Source: Candidatus Schekmanbacteria bacterium (GTDB taxonomy: Bacteria > CSSED10-310 > JACPHN01). Taken from it: DNA of 14,201 nucleotides. Location: contig JACPHN010000229.1 of the NCBI GenBank assembly GCA_016188575.1, positions 1 through 14,201 of the forward strand, in the 5' to 3' direction. The notes beneath the pieces were generated by a model. It did not search any database. It was not told the DNA's origin and was given only the letters and a program-made list of their open reading frames with translations. Shown here in pieces: positions 7,417-14,201 of the stretch. The position numbers were made by a program, and so were the translations under genes. Position 1 is the first letter of the stretch; the number at the start of each line of letters is the position of its first letter.

Positions 7417-9206
7417 AGCTCAACCTCTCCAAGCGCAACAGGATGTTGCAGCGAAAAGCTCACCAGCACTTCGGGGTGAATCTCGCCGATGCGACCCGCG
7501 ACGCTGCGACCGCCCGAACCGGCGGCGGCAAACGCCGCGCAGCGACCCGCTGAGAAGCTGGGATGAGAATCGGCACGGTAGGCCGCCTCGCATCCGAGCT
7601 CTCGACAAACCGCGTCCGCGACCGAGCGGACCGCGGCAAACCCGGCGTCGGGACCGCAGACGACGAAGGCCAACCGGCGTTGCTCGCGGGTATGCGTATC
7701 GCTGTCGCCGCCGGCGTGAACGACGTTGCCGATCTCGAAAAAGCGTTGAGGAAGAGCGCGGCGCCGGTTCCGGGACAGCGTATCGAGCAGCCCCGTCATG
7801 AGATGAGTGCGCACCATTGTCGTCTCAACAGTCTTGGGGTTTTCGATCAGCACATGCTCCTCGCCGACCGGAATGCGAAACGCCGCGAAGTGGTCGCGCT
7901 CATTCGTCTGCACGAGCGAGACGATCTCCCAGTAGCCAAGTCCCAACATGGCCTGCCGCGCAACCGCGGAGATCGCCTCTTCGGGGCGCTCACGACTGAC
8001 GGTGCTGGAGGCCACGAGCCGCTTGGGCACATTGGCGTAGCCGACCCCGATGGCGAGGTCCGCGAACAGGTCGACGGGGTGCCGGATATCCGACCGCAGC
8101 CGCGGATAGGTGACCTGGGCCCTGCCCTCCGCGATCGCCGCATCGAGGCGCATTCTGCCGAACAGCCCGCGAATCTGCTCATCTGACAGCGGCAGCCCGA
8201 GCCACGACCGCGCCTCATCGAGAACGATTTCGGTCGTGCGTGGCGCGAGCTCGGGCTCGACCTGGCAGGCGCCCGCCGGCCCCTCCAGCCGCACCGTCCT
8301 GATCGTGCCCCCAAGCTCCGCCAGTGAGGAAACCAGGGTGTACAGCGAGTTTCGCGTGGCGTCCTCCACGACGCCGGTGACGTCCACGAAGAGCCGCCGG
8401 CTCCCGATCTTCACGCGCGACTGCTCGCTGTTGATGATCGGCGGCATGGACAGGACCTGGCCGCGCGCATCGACGAGCAGCGGATACGCGGTGTGACCGG
8501 CAAGAAGATGCGCGTACGCGCGTCCCTTGGGGTGCGACTGGAGGATCTCCCGGCCCGCCATCGGCGTGGAGCCCATGCCGAGCGGTGCGAAGCGAGCACC
8601 GTCGGGATCGAGAAGCGTGTAGCGGATCGGCGGAACGATCGCGTCGAGGTCATAGACGCCAATCGAAGCCAGCTTGCGGTCCCGCCCAATCCCCCAGTGC
8701 AGGCTTTCCTGGAAGTGCATGAGGTCGACAAGATCCTCGCTCGTCATCGGCGGGACCTCCACCTCGGCGCAGAAAATGAAAGGCCGGTAGGTTTCCGGCC
8801 GACTCAGCCGGGCGTCGATTTCGACCACAACCTCGCCGGGTTGCGCCGCGTATCCCGGTAGTCCCGCCGTAAGGCCCAGGAATCCTTTGAGCGCCCGCGT
8901 CAGCCCACCGATGTCGAAAAGGTCGGGCCGGTCGGCGAGCAGATCCAGGCGAATCGCCTCCAACCGCGCCTTTTCGGCCAGTGGCTGGTCCTGCTCGATC
9001 GCGCAGTATTCACAGCGGCGGGGCGGCGCCGCATGCGGAAGCTGCTCGGTCACCATGCCGCAGGCCGGGCATCCATAGTGCACGACCTCGACCGTGTCCT
9101 CGACGTCGCATCCGAGCTCCTCGAGCGCCTCCGCGAGCCGATTCATGGGAAACGAGCGACCGAGAAACGAGCTCAGGCGCTTGACGCCAACCGTTATGAT
9201 TGGCAT
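7401..9206 (-). CDS. pheT: Phenylalanyl-tRNA synthetase beta subunit, archaeal/eukaryotic type, with four-cysteine insertion
   Basis: At 601 residues this is the short archaeal/eukaryotic form, not the ~800-residue bacterial form: the EMAP-like tRNA-binding and C-terminal anticodon-binding domains are absent. Visible landmarks are the N-terminal GCDVED region, ADRPDLFDIGGLTRALKGFL (92-111), the B3/4 region with GRDRKLASIGVYDLDAI and LSMPPIINSEQSRV, a B5 domain around 325-390, HPVDLFADLAIGVGYANVPK, and the inactive synthetase-like core to the end. Unusually, residues 46-68 carry CPACG…CEYC (C46, C49, C65, C68), a probable zinc site between GCDVED and the ADRPD segment. It pairs with PheS as a heterotetramer that charges tRNA-Phe; this subunit also edits mischarged Tyr in the family. 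ATG at 9206 follows GAGGAGGTG and overlaps the pheS end by 13 bases, suggesting translational coupling for equal amounts. Confidence 0.95.
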   Translation of the reverse strand: MPIITVGVKRLSSFLGRSFPMNRLAEALEELGCDVEDTVEVVHYGCPACGMVTEQLPHAAPPRRCEYCAIEQDQPLAEKARLEAIRLDLLADRPDLFDIGGLTRALKGFLGLTAGLPGYAAQPGEVVVEIDARLSRPETYRPFIFCAEVEVPPMTSEDLVDLMHFQESLHWGIGRDRKLASIGVYDLDAIVPPIRYTLLDPDGARFAPLGMGSTPMAGREILQSHPKGRAYAHLLAGHTAYPLLVDARGQVLSMPPIINSEQSRVKIGSRRLFVDVTGVVEDATRNSLYTLVSSLAELGGTIRTVRLEGPAGACQVEPELAPRTTEIVLDEARSWLGLPLSDEQIRGLFGRMRLDAAIAEGRAQVTYPRLRSDIRHPVDLFADLAIGVGYANVPKRLVASSTVSRERPEEAISAVARQAMLGLGYWEIVSLVQTNERDHFAAFRIPVGEEHVLIENPKTVETTMVRTHLMTGLLDTLSRNRRRALPQRFFEIGNVVHAGGDSDTHTREQRRLAFVVCGPDAGFAAVRSVADAVCRELGCEAAYRADSHPSFSAGRCAAFAAAGSGGRSVAGRIGEIHPEVLVSFSLQHPVALGEVELCPLP

Positions 9207-10726
9207 AACGGCACCTCCTCAAGCCAGTCGAGGTCGGTCCAGTACAATCTGCGGATGTCGTCCAGCTCGTAGATTTTCATGGCCAGGCGCTCGAGCCCGA
9301 GCCCCCACGCCAGCACCGGGCAGGTGCAACCGAACGGCCGCGTGACCTCGGGTCTGAAGATTCCAGCCCCACCCATCTCGATCCACGTCTGTCGGGCGGG
9401 CATGAAAACGAACACCTCCGCGCTCGGCTCGGTATACGGGAAAAAGGAAGGTTTGAACTTTACCTTTTCGAAGCCCATCTTTCGGTAGAACTCTTGCAAC
9501 ATCCCAAGCAGGGTCGTCAGATTGGCTTCCTTGTCGATTACGATGCCGTCGACTTGGTTGAACTCCGGCAGGTGCTTGTAGCTGATGGCCTCGTTGCGAA
9601 ACACGCGACCTACGGCGAAGACCTTGCGCGGGGGCTCGGGGTTTTGCGCGAGCGCGCGGATCGTGGTCGCGGTCGTGTGGGTGCGCAGAACCATGCGGCG
9701 GGCGCGATCGCGGCTCCAGTTGTATCCCCACCCGACCGAGCCCGTGGTCCAGCCGTTTTCGTGAGTGGCGCGAACCCGCTCCACCAGGCTGTCATCAGGC
9801 AGCTCGCCGGTCGCCGGCCGCGCGACATAGAAGGTATCCTGCATGTCGCGAGCGGGGTGGTCCTGGGGCTGAAACAGCGCATCGAAGACCCAGAATGACG
9901 AATCCACCATGGGTGATACCGCCTCCTCGAAACCCATTTCCAGGAAGGCGTGGCGAGCGCGCTCCAGGATACGCCGGAAAGGGTGGGGCTTCACAGGCAC
10001 GACGCGATCGGAGTCGAGAGATACGTCGTATGGGCGCAGATCGATCAGGCGCCAGCGGCCCGTGGCGATATCGTCCGGCGAGAGCTGATTCTGCTGCCTG
10101 CGGAGGTCATAGTCGCCGCTCGCCAAGAATGCTCGGCCCACGTCAGTGAGCTCGACGTGCCGGCGAGTGCGCGAACGAACCCGGGCGACATTGCCGCGGT
10201 GACCGAGGTTGGCGACCACAGCCTTGCTATCGATGCCCTGTGAGTCCAGGGTCTCGAGGCTCGCGGCTCCGTTTGCGAGTATCCACGTGAGAGCGCGCTC
10301 GTCATCCGTAGGAGCCGCCGATTCGACTTCGCCTTTTTCGGTCACGAAAACGGAGCCCTCTCGTTTCTCGAGCCAGCCGCGAGCACCTCCCCACTTCAGC
10401 ACTTCGTTCAGCGCGCTGCCGAGATTGGTGGCCAGGGCCGCCGCGTCGCGCAGCGGTAACTCCCGGCGGCCGCTCATGGCGTTCAGGAAGCGCCGTTCAG
10501 GGAGCCCATCGCGAACCCAGGCTGCGGCATTGTCCGCAAGCGCGATCTCGGTAACCTGCTGCTCGTGAATCCGAATCCAGCCGCGCTCTTCGCCGAATCT
10601 TGCGGTTCCCACAACTTCTGCCTGGTCCAGGCCGGCGGCGCGGGCAATATCTTCGACCGCGCCGGGACCATCCCGGACAGCGATCAGGACACGGTGTTGG
10701 GTTTCGCCCAACTGTATCTTGGCCAT
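9194..10726 (-). CDS. pheS: Phenylalanyl-tRNA synthetase alpha subunit, archaeal/eukaryotic type
   Basis: From the ATG at 10726 the protein is 510 residues; the frame is open upstream to 10855, but this start has an AAGGGGACC ribosome site, lies 31 bases after the sppA stop and begins the family-like MAKIQLGETQ. Residues 1-200 form the winged-helix repeats typical of archaeal/eukaryotic alpha subunits, which bind tRNA in place of the bacterial coiled coil. The class II catalytic core follows: KPHPFRRILERARHAFLEMGFEE (motif 1 region, 246-268), HPARDMQDTFYV (290-301), motif 2 VFRNEAISYKHLPEFNQVDG (375-394), and motif 3 GLGLERLA (475-482), ending LYWTDLDWLEEVP. It activates phenylalanine with ATP and transfers it to tRNA-Phe. 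Second gene of the operon. Confidence 0.95.
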   Translation of the reverse strand: MAKIQLGETQHRVLIAVRDGPGAVEDIARAAGLDQAEVVGTARFGEERGWIRIHEQQVTEIALADNAAAWVRDGLPERRFLNAMSGRRELPLRDAAALATNLGSALNEVLKWGGARGWLEKREGSVFVTEKGEVESAAPTDDERALTWILANGAASLETLDSQGIDSKAVVANLGHRGNVARVRSRTRRHVELTDVGRAFLASGDYDLRRQQNQLSPDDIATGRWRLIDLRPYDVSLDSDRVVPVKPHPFRRILERARHAFLEMGFEEAVSPMVDSSFWVFDALFQPQDHPARDMQDTFYVARPATGELPDDSLVERVRATHENGWTTGSVGWGYNWSRDRARRMVLRTHTTATTIRALAQNPEPPRKVFAVGRVFRNEAISYKHLPEFNQVDGIVIDKEANLTTLLGMLQEFYRKMGFEKVKFKPSFFPYTEPSAEVFVFMPARQTWIEMGGAGIFRPEVTRPFGCTCPVLAWGLGLERLAMKIYELDDIRRLYWTDLDWLEEVPLCQS

Positions 10727-10757
10727 ATCGAGGTCCCCTTGCGCGCCGCGGTAGCGA

Positions 10758-12539
10758 TCAGTCGCCGACGACGGATGGCATGAGCACCCAGGGCTGCGGC
10801 TTGCCAAGGCTCTCGAGCAGCAGCCGATCACCGGCGGCTCGCACCTGGCCGACATCGGTCGCCCCGAACCCCACCGTCAACAGCGAGGCGAGGTCCGGGC
10901 GGCGCGCCAGCAGCCCCGCGTTTCCGACCTCGGAAAGGGCCGCGAAAAACGACTTCGGCCGTGGGTAGATTTGCACCGGAGCGGTGGCCGGCAGCTTGCC
11001 CAGCTCGCGCGCCAGCGCGATCGCGCGATCGAGGCCGCCGAGCTCGTCCACGAGGCCATTCTCTTTCGCGTCCACACCGCTCCAGATGCGGCCTTTGGCG
11101 ATCGCTTCCACGGCCTCCGGGCTGAGGTGGCGCCCATCCGCGACCTTCTTGATGAATGACCCGTACACGTGGTCCATCCAGTGGCGCCAGCGCTGCTCGT
11201 GGTCCGGCTTCAGAGGTTCGAAAGAGGACATGAGGTCAGCGTTCTTCGCGAGCGTAACGTCTGAGATGTTGCTGCCGATCAGGCCATACAGTCCGCGCAC
11301 ATCCAGCTTGGCGAAAACGACGCCGATCGAGCCCGTAATGGTGGTCGGCTGCGCCACAATCTTGTCCGCCGCCATGGAAATCCAGTATCCACCTGATCCG
11401 GCCACGGTGGACATGCTGACGACGACCGGCTTGCCGGCTTCCTGCGCCCGCTTGACGGCGCGCCACACGTAGTCGGAACCGACCGCCGACCCGCCGGGGC
11501 TGTCGACGCGCATGACGATCGCCTTGACCTCGCTGTCATCCGTCGCCTCATCGATGCGCTCGGCCATTTTCGTGCCAATGATGCGGGCCTCGTCAAGCGG
11601 ACTTTCCTTGCCCGTGGAGAGGATCGGCCCTTCCGCGAAAAGCAGCGCCACGCGGTCGCCCTTGATCGCCGGCGTCGGCGCGCCGCGCAGGTAACGAAGA
11701 ACACCGACGCTCTGGTATTTCTTCGTCCCCGCGATCCCGCGGAGCTCGGCGGCCACCTGGTCCTCATAACCGAGCTCGTCGACCCAGCCAAGCTCCTTGG
11801 CCTCGTCAGCCGTAAGCAGGCCGAGGTCGACGGCAGACACGACGTCTGCGGTCGCCTTCTGAATGCGCTTGGCAATACGTTCGACGGCGCGGGCCTGGAG
11901 GTCTTCTCCAATCGCCGTAAGCTGCTCGCGAAAATGCTCGCTCATCTCCTGTCGGGAAATTGGCTCGCCGGCGCTCTTGTACTCCTTGTACATGATGACG
12001 TGGGGTTCAATGTGCAGCTTGTCGAGAGTCCCGCGCCAGAAGGGGATCTCGAAGCGCAGGCCATTCACCATGACCCCGGCTTCCGGTGCGATCCAGACGC
12101 GATCCGCCGCGGCGGCCAGAAAGTATTGAAGGTCGTTGACAGCGTCGCCGGCGAGGTGCGCGTGCACAGGCTTACCCGACTCCCGAAAAGCTGCGAGCAT
12201 GTCCGAAATCTCGTCGGCAACGGCCCAGCCAATCGCGAGCTCGCCAATGTTCAGGCGCACGGCTGCGATCTGCTCGTCCTTGGCCGCGGCCTCGAGTGCG
12301 CGGCGGAGGTCCCACAAGCTCCAGGTGCTGCGCTCCTCCAGCGCCGCCAGCAGTTGCCTGAAAGGATCCGTGGCAGGGCCTTCGGCAACTTGTCCGGCAA
12401 GGTCAATTTCGAGCACGCTTCCCTGCTCGGCGGGACGACTCTGGCCGACCAGGGCAGCGATGCCGCCGATGAAAGCGAGACCTATTACGGCGACGAGCAC
12501 AAGGCCGATGATTGTCCATTTCGCGCTGGAGCGGCTCAT
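10758..12539 (-). CDS. sppA: Signal peptide peptidase SppA, 67 kDa (double-domain) type
   Basis: The 593-residue protein has one N-terminal membrane anchor (about 9-31) and two tandem S49 peptidase domains. The general-base lysine is in YKSAGEP (K188) in the first domain and the nucleophilic serine in AGSGGYWIS (S382) in the second, the Lys/Ser dyad arrangement of E. coli SppA, preceded by MRVDSPGGSAVGSD. The length fits the ~600-residue long form rather than the ~300-residue short form. It sits in the inner membrane facing the periplasm and degrades signal peptides left after cleavage. ATG at 12539 has AAGGAGG about 9 bases upstream. It is the first gene of the operon with pheS, pheT and the deaminase. 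Confidence 0.95.
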   Translation of the reverse strand: MSRSSAKWTIIGLVLVAVIGLAFIGGIAALVGQSRPAEQGSVLEIDLAGQVAEGPATDPFRQLLAALEERSTWSLWDLRRALEAAAKDEQIAAVRLNIGELAIGWAVADEISDMLAAFRESGKPVHAHLAGDAVNDLQYFLAAAADRVWIAPEAGVMVNGLRFEIPFWRGTLDKLHIEPHVIMYKEYKSAGEPISRQEMSEHFREQLTAIGEDLQARAVERIAKRIQKATADVVSAVDLGLLTADEAKELGWVDELGYEDQVAAELRGIAGTKKYQSVGVLRYLRGAPTPAIKGDRVALLFAEGPILSTGKESPLDEARIIGTKMAERIDEATDDSEVKAIVMRVDSPGGSAVGSDYVWRAVKRAQEAGKPVVVSMSTVAGSGGYWISMAADKIVAQPTTITGSIGVVFAKLDVRGLYGLIGSNISDVTLAKNADLMSSFEPLKPDHEQRWRHWMDHVYGSFIKKVADGRHLSPEAVEAIAKGRIWSGVDAKENGLVDELGGLDRAIALARELGKLPATAPVQIYPRPKSFFAALSEVGNAGLLARRPDLASLLTVGFGATDVGQVRAAGDRLLLESLGKPQPWVLMPSVVGD

Positions 12540-12641
12540 TCCTGTGGTTCCTCCTTCGCCCGAAGGGTATGTCCGGGTCGCGATCGAGCTCGCGAATCCG
12601 GGAGGGCGGGCGAGCTCATCGAGGGAATTGGGTGCTGCGTG

Positions 12642-12670
12642 TCTTTACACCATCGAAATCCGCCTGTCAA
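12642..12670 (-). promoter_or_regulatory. Sigma70-type promoter for the sppA-pheS-pheT-deaminase operon
   Basis: On the minus strand a perfect TTGACA (12665-12670) is followed after 17 bases by TAAAGA (12642-12647). The -10 box is weak (3 of 6) but the spacing is ideal. The leader to the sppA ATG would be about 95 bases; I saw no leader-peptide or T-box structure in it. Confidence 0.55.
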
Positions 12671-12730
12671 CCTACGCGCGAGCTCTGGATCCACCGTCTG
12701 CTCGGCGTCGCGGCGACAGCGCCTCTCCGT

Positions 12731-12770
12731 CCTTCCCCCCGCTGGCAGGGGAAGGGTGCGGGTGGGGGCT
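12731..12770. repeat. REP-like hairpin repeat, copy 2
   Basis: Arms CCTTCCCC (12731-12738) and GGGGAAGG (12748-12755) pair perfectly around a 9-base loop, followed by GTGCGGGTGGGGGC. Its reverse complement lines up with copy 1 at 5829-5866 (CCCCCACCC, then a CCTTCCCC-type stem). It lies between the 12789-13172 gene stop and the sppA promoter, where it could end transcription of the upstream gene. Confidence 0.6.
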
Positions 12771-12788
12771 CTCGATGCGGCTTCGCAG

Positions 12789-13172
12789 CTACTTTCGGGC
12801 GCTCCGCAGGGTTGTTGCCGGAGCTTCATACCGGAGCGCGCACCGCTGGCAGCGCCGCGGCGTGGGCAACGTGGTACCGGCCGACCCCAGCACCCCGGCG
12901 GGGTCGAAGAAAAGCTCGTGGCAGCGCGGGCAGCGGGCCCGCACGACGCGGTGCCTGGCGAGCGCGTGCAGCGCCAGCACGGCCACGGGCAACGCGATGA
13001 CGGCATGCCATCCGCGTCCTTGCACGAGCCTGATCGACAGCGCAACGGCGGGTACAGTCGCGGCAAAGGTCAACCAGTAGGTGAGGCGCCAGCGGAAAAT
13101 CCTGCGCAAGGTGCGATGTTCGTCTGCGGTGATGCGCACGGCGCGAGTGCCTGGTAGGCTCCGAGAAGACAT
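12789..13172 (-). CDS. Small membrane protein with two helices and a C-terminal zinc ribbon
   Basis: From the ATG at 13172 the product has 127 residues. Two hydrophobic segments (about 32-50 and 57-73) are joined by a short QGRGWH turn, and the C-terminal tail carries CPRC (C81, C84) and CQRC (C108, C111), a probable zinc ribbon that would face the cytoplasm. An N-terminal TADEHRTLRRIF segment is likely a cytoplasmic helix. The frame stays open upstream to 13775 (328 codons), but the upstream part is low-complexity Ala/Pro/Arg from a GCC repeat, and a promoter-like pair lies just upstream of 13172, so the short form is preferred. No strong ribosome site. I do not recognise a named family; anchored zinc-ribbon proteins of this kind are common and mostly uncharacterised. 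Confidence 0.6.
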   Translation of the reverse strand: MSSRSLPGTRAVRITADEHRTLRRIFRWRLTYWLTFAATVPAVALSIRLVQGRGWHAVIALPVAVLALHALARHRVVRARCPRCHELFFDPAGVLGSAGTTLPTPRRCQRCALRYEAPATTLRSARK

Positions 13173-13196
13173 GATGCGGTGCGTTCGCCAATCCGA

Positions 13197-13225
13197 AGCG
13201 TAGCGGTCCGCGACCCACCTGTCCA
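13197..13225 (-). promoter_or_regulatory. Putative promoter for the zinc-ribbon membrane protein
   Basis: On the minus strand TGGACA (13220-13225) and TACGCT (13197-13202) are 17 bases apart. The transcript would start about 18 bases before the ATG at 13172, which supports that ATG over the long upstream extension. Confidence 0.4.
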
Positions 13226-13422
13226 GCCCCGAAGCCTGCAGCGACGGTGAATCGCATGCAGCCGGGACTTGACCGCTAAGGATGCCGGCTCCTGGGCCGG
13301 CGACATCGCGCCCCTCCGAGGCTTTCGCGACGACTGAAACGCCGCGCCGCGAGCGGGGCCCTCCCAGGTCCCAACCGCCCTCCGACGGCAGCGGCGCCGC
13401 TGCGCCAGGAGCGTGGCAGCAC

Positions 13423-13511
13423 CGCGGCGGAGCGGCGGCGGCGGCGGTGCGGCGGCGGCGGAGCGGCGGCGTCGGAGCGGCGGCGGCGGCGGAGGTGGCG
13501 GCGGAGGTGGC
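13423..13511. repeat. GGC/GCC trinucleotide microsatellite
   Basis: About 90 bases of near-perfect GCG/GGC triplets broken by regular gga and gtc variants (units such as gcggcggcggagcggcggc). It is open in several frames on both strands only because of its composition, giving Ala-, Pro-, Arg- or Gly-rich runs. It separates the possible small gene at 13528-13715 from the zinc-ribbon gene. Confidence 0.7.
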
Positions 13512-13527
13512 ACGACGGCCTCCCGCC

Positions 13528-13715
13528 TCAGGCTTCCGTCTCTTGCTCCTCAGCCGGTCCCGCGGCCCCCGCGGCCTGCTCCCCCGGCCCCAGATCGCGA
13601 GATCCATGAGCAGCGCGCCACCCGCGACCCGGCGCTTGCTCTCCACCGCGTCCGCACCGCGAATGAACCAGCGGAGCCAGGCTTTCTCTTGCAGGTCGTC
13701 GGATTCGAATGCCAT
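13528..13715 (-). pseudogene. Possible small protein gene, frame broken near its middle
   Basis: From the ATG at 13715 (GAAAGG about 11 bases and CAGGG close upstream) the frame reads MAFESDDLQEKAWLRWFIRG, then a helix-like ADAVESKRRVAGGALLMDLA, which looks like true protein. It then runs into an Arg/Pro-rich low-complexity stretch. One base back, within the G-rich stretch around 13580-13600, another frame gives GEQAAGAAGPAEEQETEA and a TGA at 13528, a plausible acidic tail, for a product of about 62 residues. This needs one extra base, as at the repeat-protein gene. It could also simply be a non-coding stretch, or the N-terminus of the 328-codon frame running to 12789. No family recognised. 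Confidence 0.3.
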
Positions 13716-13775
13716 TTCCCTGCTGACCTTTCGGGGGCGGAGCGGGCGAGGGCCCCATGATCCCGCCTTCGGCAT

Positions 13776-14019
13776 CGCCCACCGTTACCCGCGGCGTCCA
13801 TTAACAGCTACGTCCATGGCAGCGACGTCCATCAGAAGTGGCGCCGTCCTCGCGAGGTTTCGCCGGCTCTCGGCGAGCGGCGGCCGCCGCCGAAATCGGG
13901 CGCTGGCGGAATGTGGTTTTCACCTCGCTGGGCGCACGGCGCGTGGACACTTGTAAGGGAGCATCACCCGATAGTCGGCCGACGCCAAACGTCTGCTCTC
14001 CGCGCTGCCGATCCGCGGT
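13776..14019. other. Gap without a convincing gene
   Basis: No frame on either strand has both a ribosome site and protein-like composition; the long plus-strand frame ending at 13956 is Arg/Ser/Pro-rich and antisense to other candidates. The notable content is a triple CGTCCAT direct repeat (13795-13832). Confidence 0.5.
13795..13832. repeat. Three direct CGTCCAT repeats at 15-16 base spacing
   Basis: CGTCCAT occurs at 13795-13801, 13811-13817 and 13826-13832. On the minus strand the units read ATGGACGTCGCTGCC, ATGGACGTAGCTGTTA and ATGGACGCCGCGGG. They lie 80-117 bases upstream of the ATG at 13715 and could be a binding-site cluster or degenerate tandem duplication. Confidence 0.4.
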
Positions 14020-14049
14020 TTGCGTCTACCGGCTTCCCGGCGGTATGAT
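14020..14049 (+). promoter_or_regulatory. Possible promoter for the Rpn-family gene
   Basis: TTGCGT (14020-14025) and TATGAT (14044-14049) are separated by 18 bases, placing a start site near 14056, about 35 bases before the ATG. The -10 box is good and the -35 box weak. Confidence 0.3.
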
Positions 14050-14090
14050 GTTCTCGCCGGCGTTACCGCGCGACGCACCCCACGGGGTCC

Positions 14091-14201
14091 ATGCCGATGT
14101 TCGACAGAGAAGAGGCACGCGTCGATCCGACGATCGACCTCATTTTCAAGGCGCTTTTCGGCCAGGAACAAAACAAGGACCTCCTGATCAGCTTGCTCAC
14201 C
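14091..14201 (+). CDS. Rpn family recombination-promoting nuclease / putative transposase (N-terminus only)
   Basis: Thirty-seven codons are present before the window edge. MPMFDREEARVDPTIDLIFK continues ALFGQEQNKDLLISLLT, matching the start of the PD-(D/E)XK_2/Rpn family (typical form: DP-x-x-D-x-x-FK-x-x-FG-x-E-x-N-K-x-x-L-x-x-x-L). Members are about 250-330 residues long, cut DNA, promote RecA-independent recombination in E. coli, and occur in variable copy number. The frame opens after a TGA at 14046-14048; ATG 14091 is the first start, with ATG 14097 as alternative, and the upstream GGGG is a poor ribosome site. The catalytic residues lie beyond the window. Confidence 0.8.
   Translation, partial: MPMFDREEARVDPTIDLIFKALFGQEQNKDLLISLLT

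Noticed and set aside
6923-7801. 292-codon plus-strand frame
   Set aside because: Antisense to the deaminase and pheT ends; Arg/Ser-rich composition typical of shadows in high-GC DNA.
12540-12641. T-box or Phe leader-peptide attenuator upstream of sppA-pheST
   Set aside because: No run of Phe codons, no T-box sequence and no terminator/antiterminator pair could be seen.
11934-13157. 407-codon plus-strand frame
   Set aside because: Crosses the sppA start, its promoter and the zinc-ribbon gene on the other strand, with no protein-like features.
13282-13956. 224-codon plus-strand frame
   Set aside because: Composition driven by the GGC repeat; no ribosome site and no domain.
13920-14171. 83-codon minus-strand frame at the right edge
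   Set aside because: Antisense to the Rpn-family start, which has clear family residues.

Overview
The window is high-GC (roughly two thirds G+C by eye) Gram-negative bacterial DNA. PagL-like lipid A deacylase, a SppA protease, a class III PPK2 and an exported repeat protein all point to an organism with an outer membrane. Phenylalanyl-tRNA synthetase is of the archaeal/eukaryotic type (alpha subunit with N-terminal winged helices, beta subunit of only 601 residues), which is uncommon in bacteria. A deep-branching, delta-type, acidobacterial or similar lineage known mainly from metagenomes fits better than a standard alpha-, beta- or gammaproteobacterium, but I cannot name it. Nearly everything is on the minus strand.

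Layout from left to right. (1) 161-2324 (-): an exported protein made of about eight ~56-residue repeats. Its frame is broken twice near the N-terminus, once at a run of nine C, and its last repeat is cut short. (2) 2472-5061 (-): a probable three-gene operon read kch-like K+ channel, PPK2, LysE-type exporter, with a good sigma70-type promoter at 5116-5144. (3) 5218-5778 (+): a PagL-like lipid A deacylase divergent from the operon. (4) 5779-5973: convergent intergenic gap with a REP-like hairpin. (5) 5974-12539 (-): a tightly packed operon sppA, pheS, pheT, nucleoside deaminase, with overlapping ends, driven by a promoter at 12642-12670 with a perfect TTGACA. (6) 12789-13172 (-): a two-helix membrane protein with a zinc ribbon and its own promoter. 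(7) 13173-14090: little convincing coding content apart from one possible small frameshifted gene; it holds a GCC/GGC microsatellite and a triple direct repeat. (8) 14091-14201 (+): the first 37 codons of an Rpn-family (PD-(D/E)XK) nuclease, cut by the window edge.

How the genes work together: the kch-PPK2-LysE group combines ion flux, polyphosphate-nucleotide metabolism and small-molecule export, and could be a stress or ion-homeostasis unit. The sppA-pheST-deaminase group mixes membrane proteolysis, tRNA charging and adenosine-by-product salvage; the tight overlaps imply co-expression, but a common pathway is not evident. The most unusual items are the homopolymer-interrupted repeat protein (phase variation, decay or sequencing error), the four-cysteine insertion in PheT, and related hairpin repeats in separate gaps. 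No CRISPR array, tRNA, rRNA or complete insertion sequence was seen.
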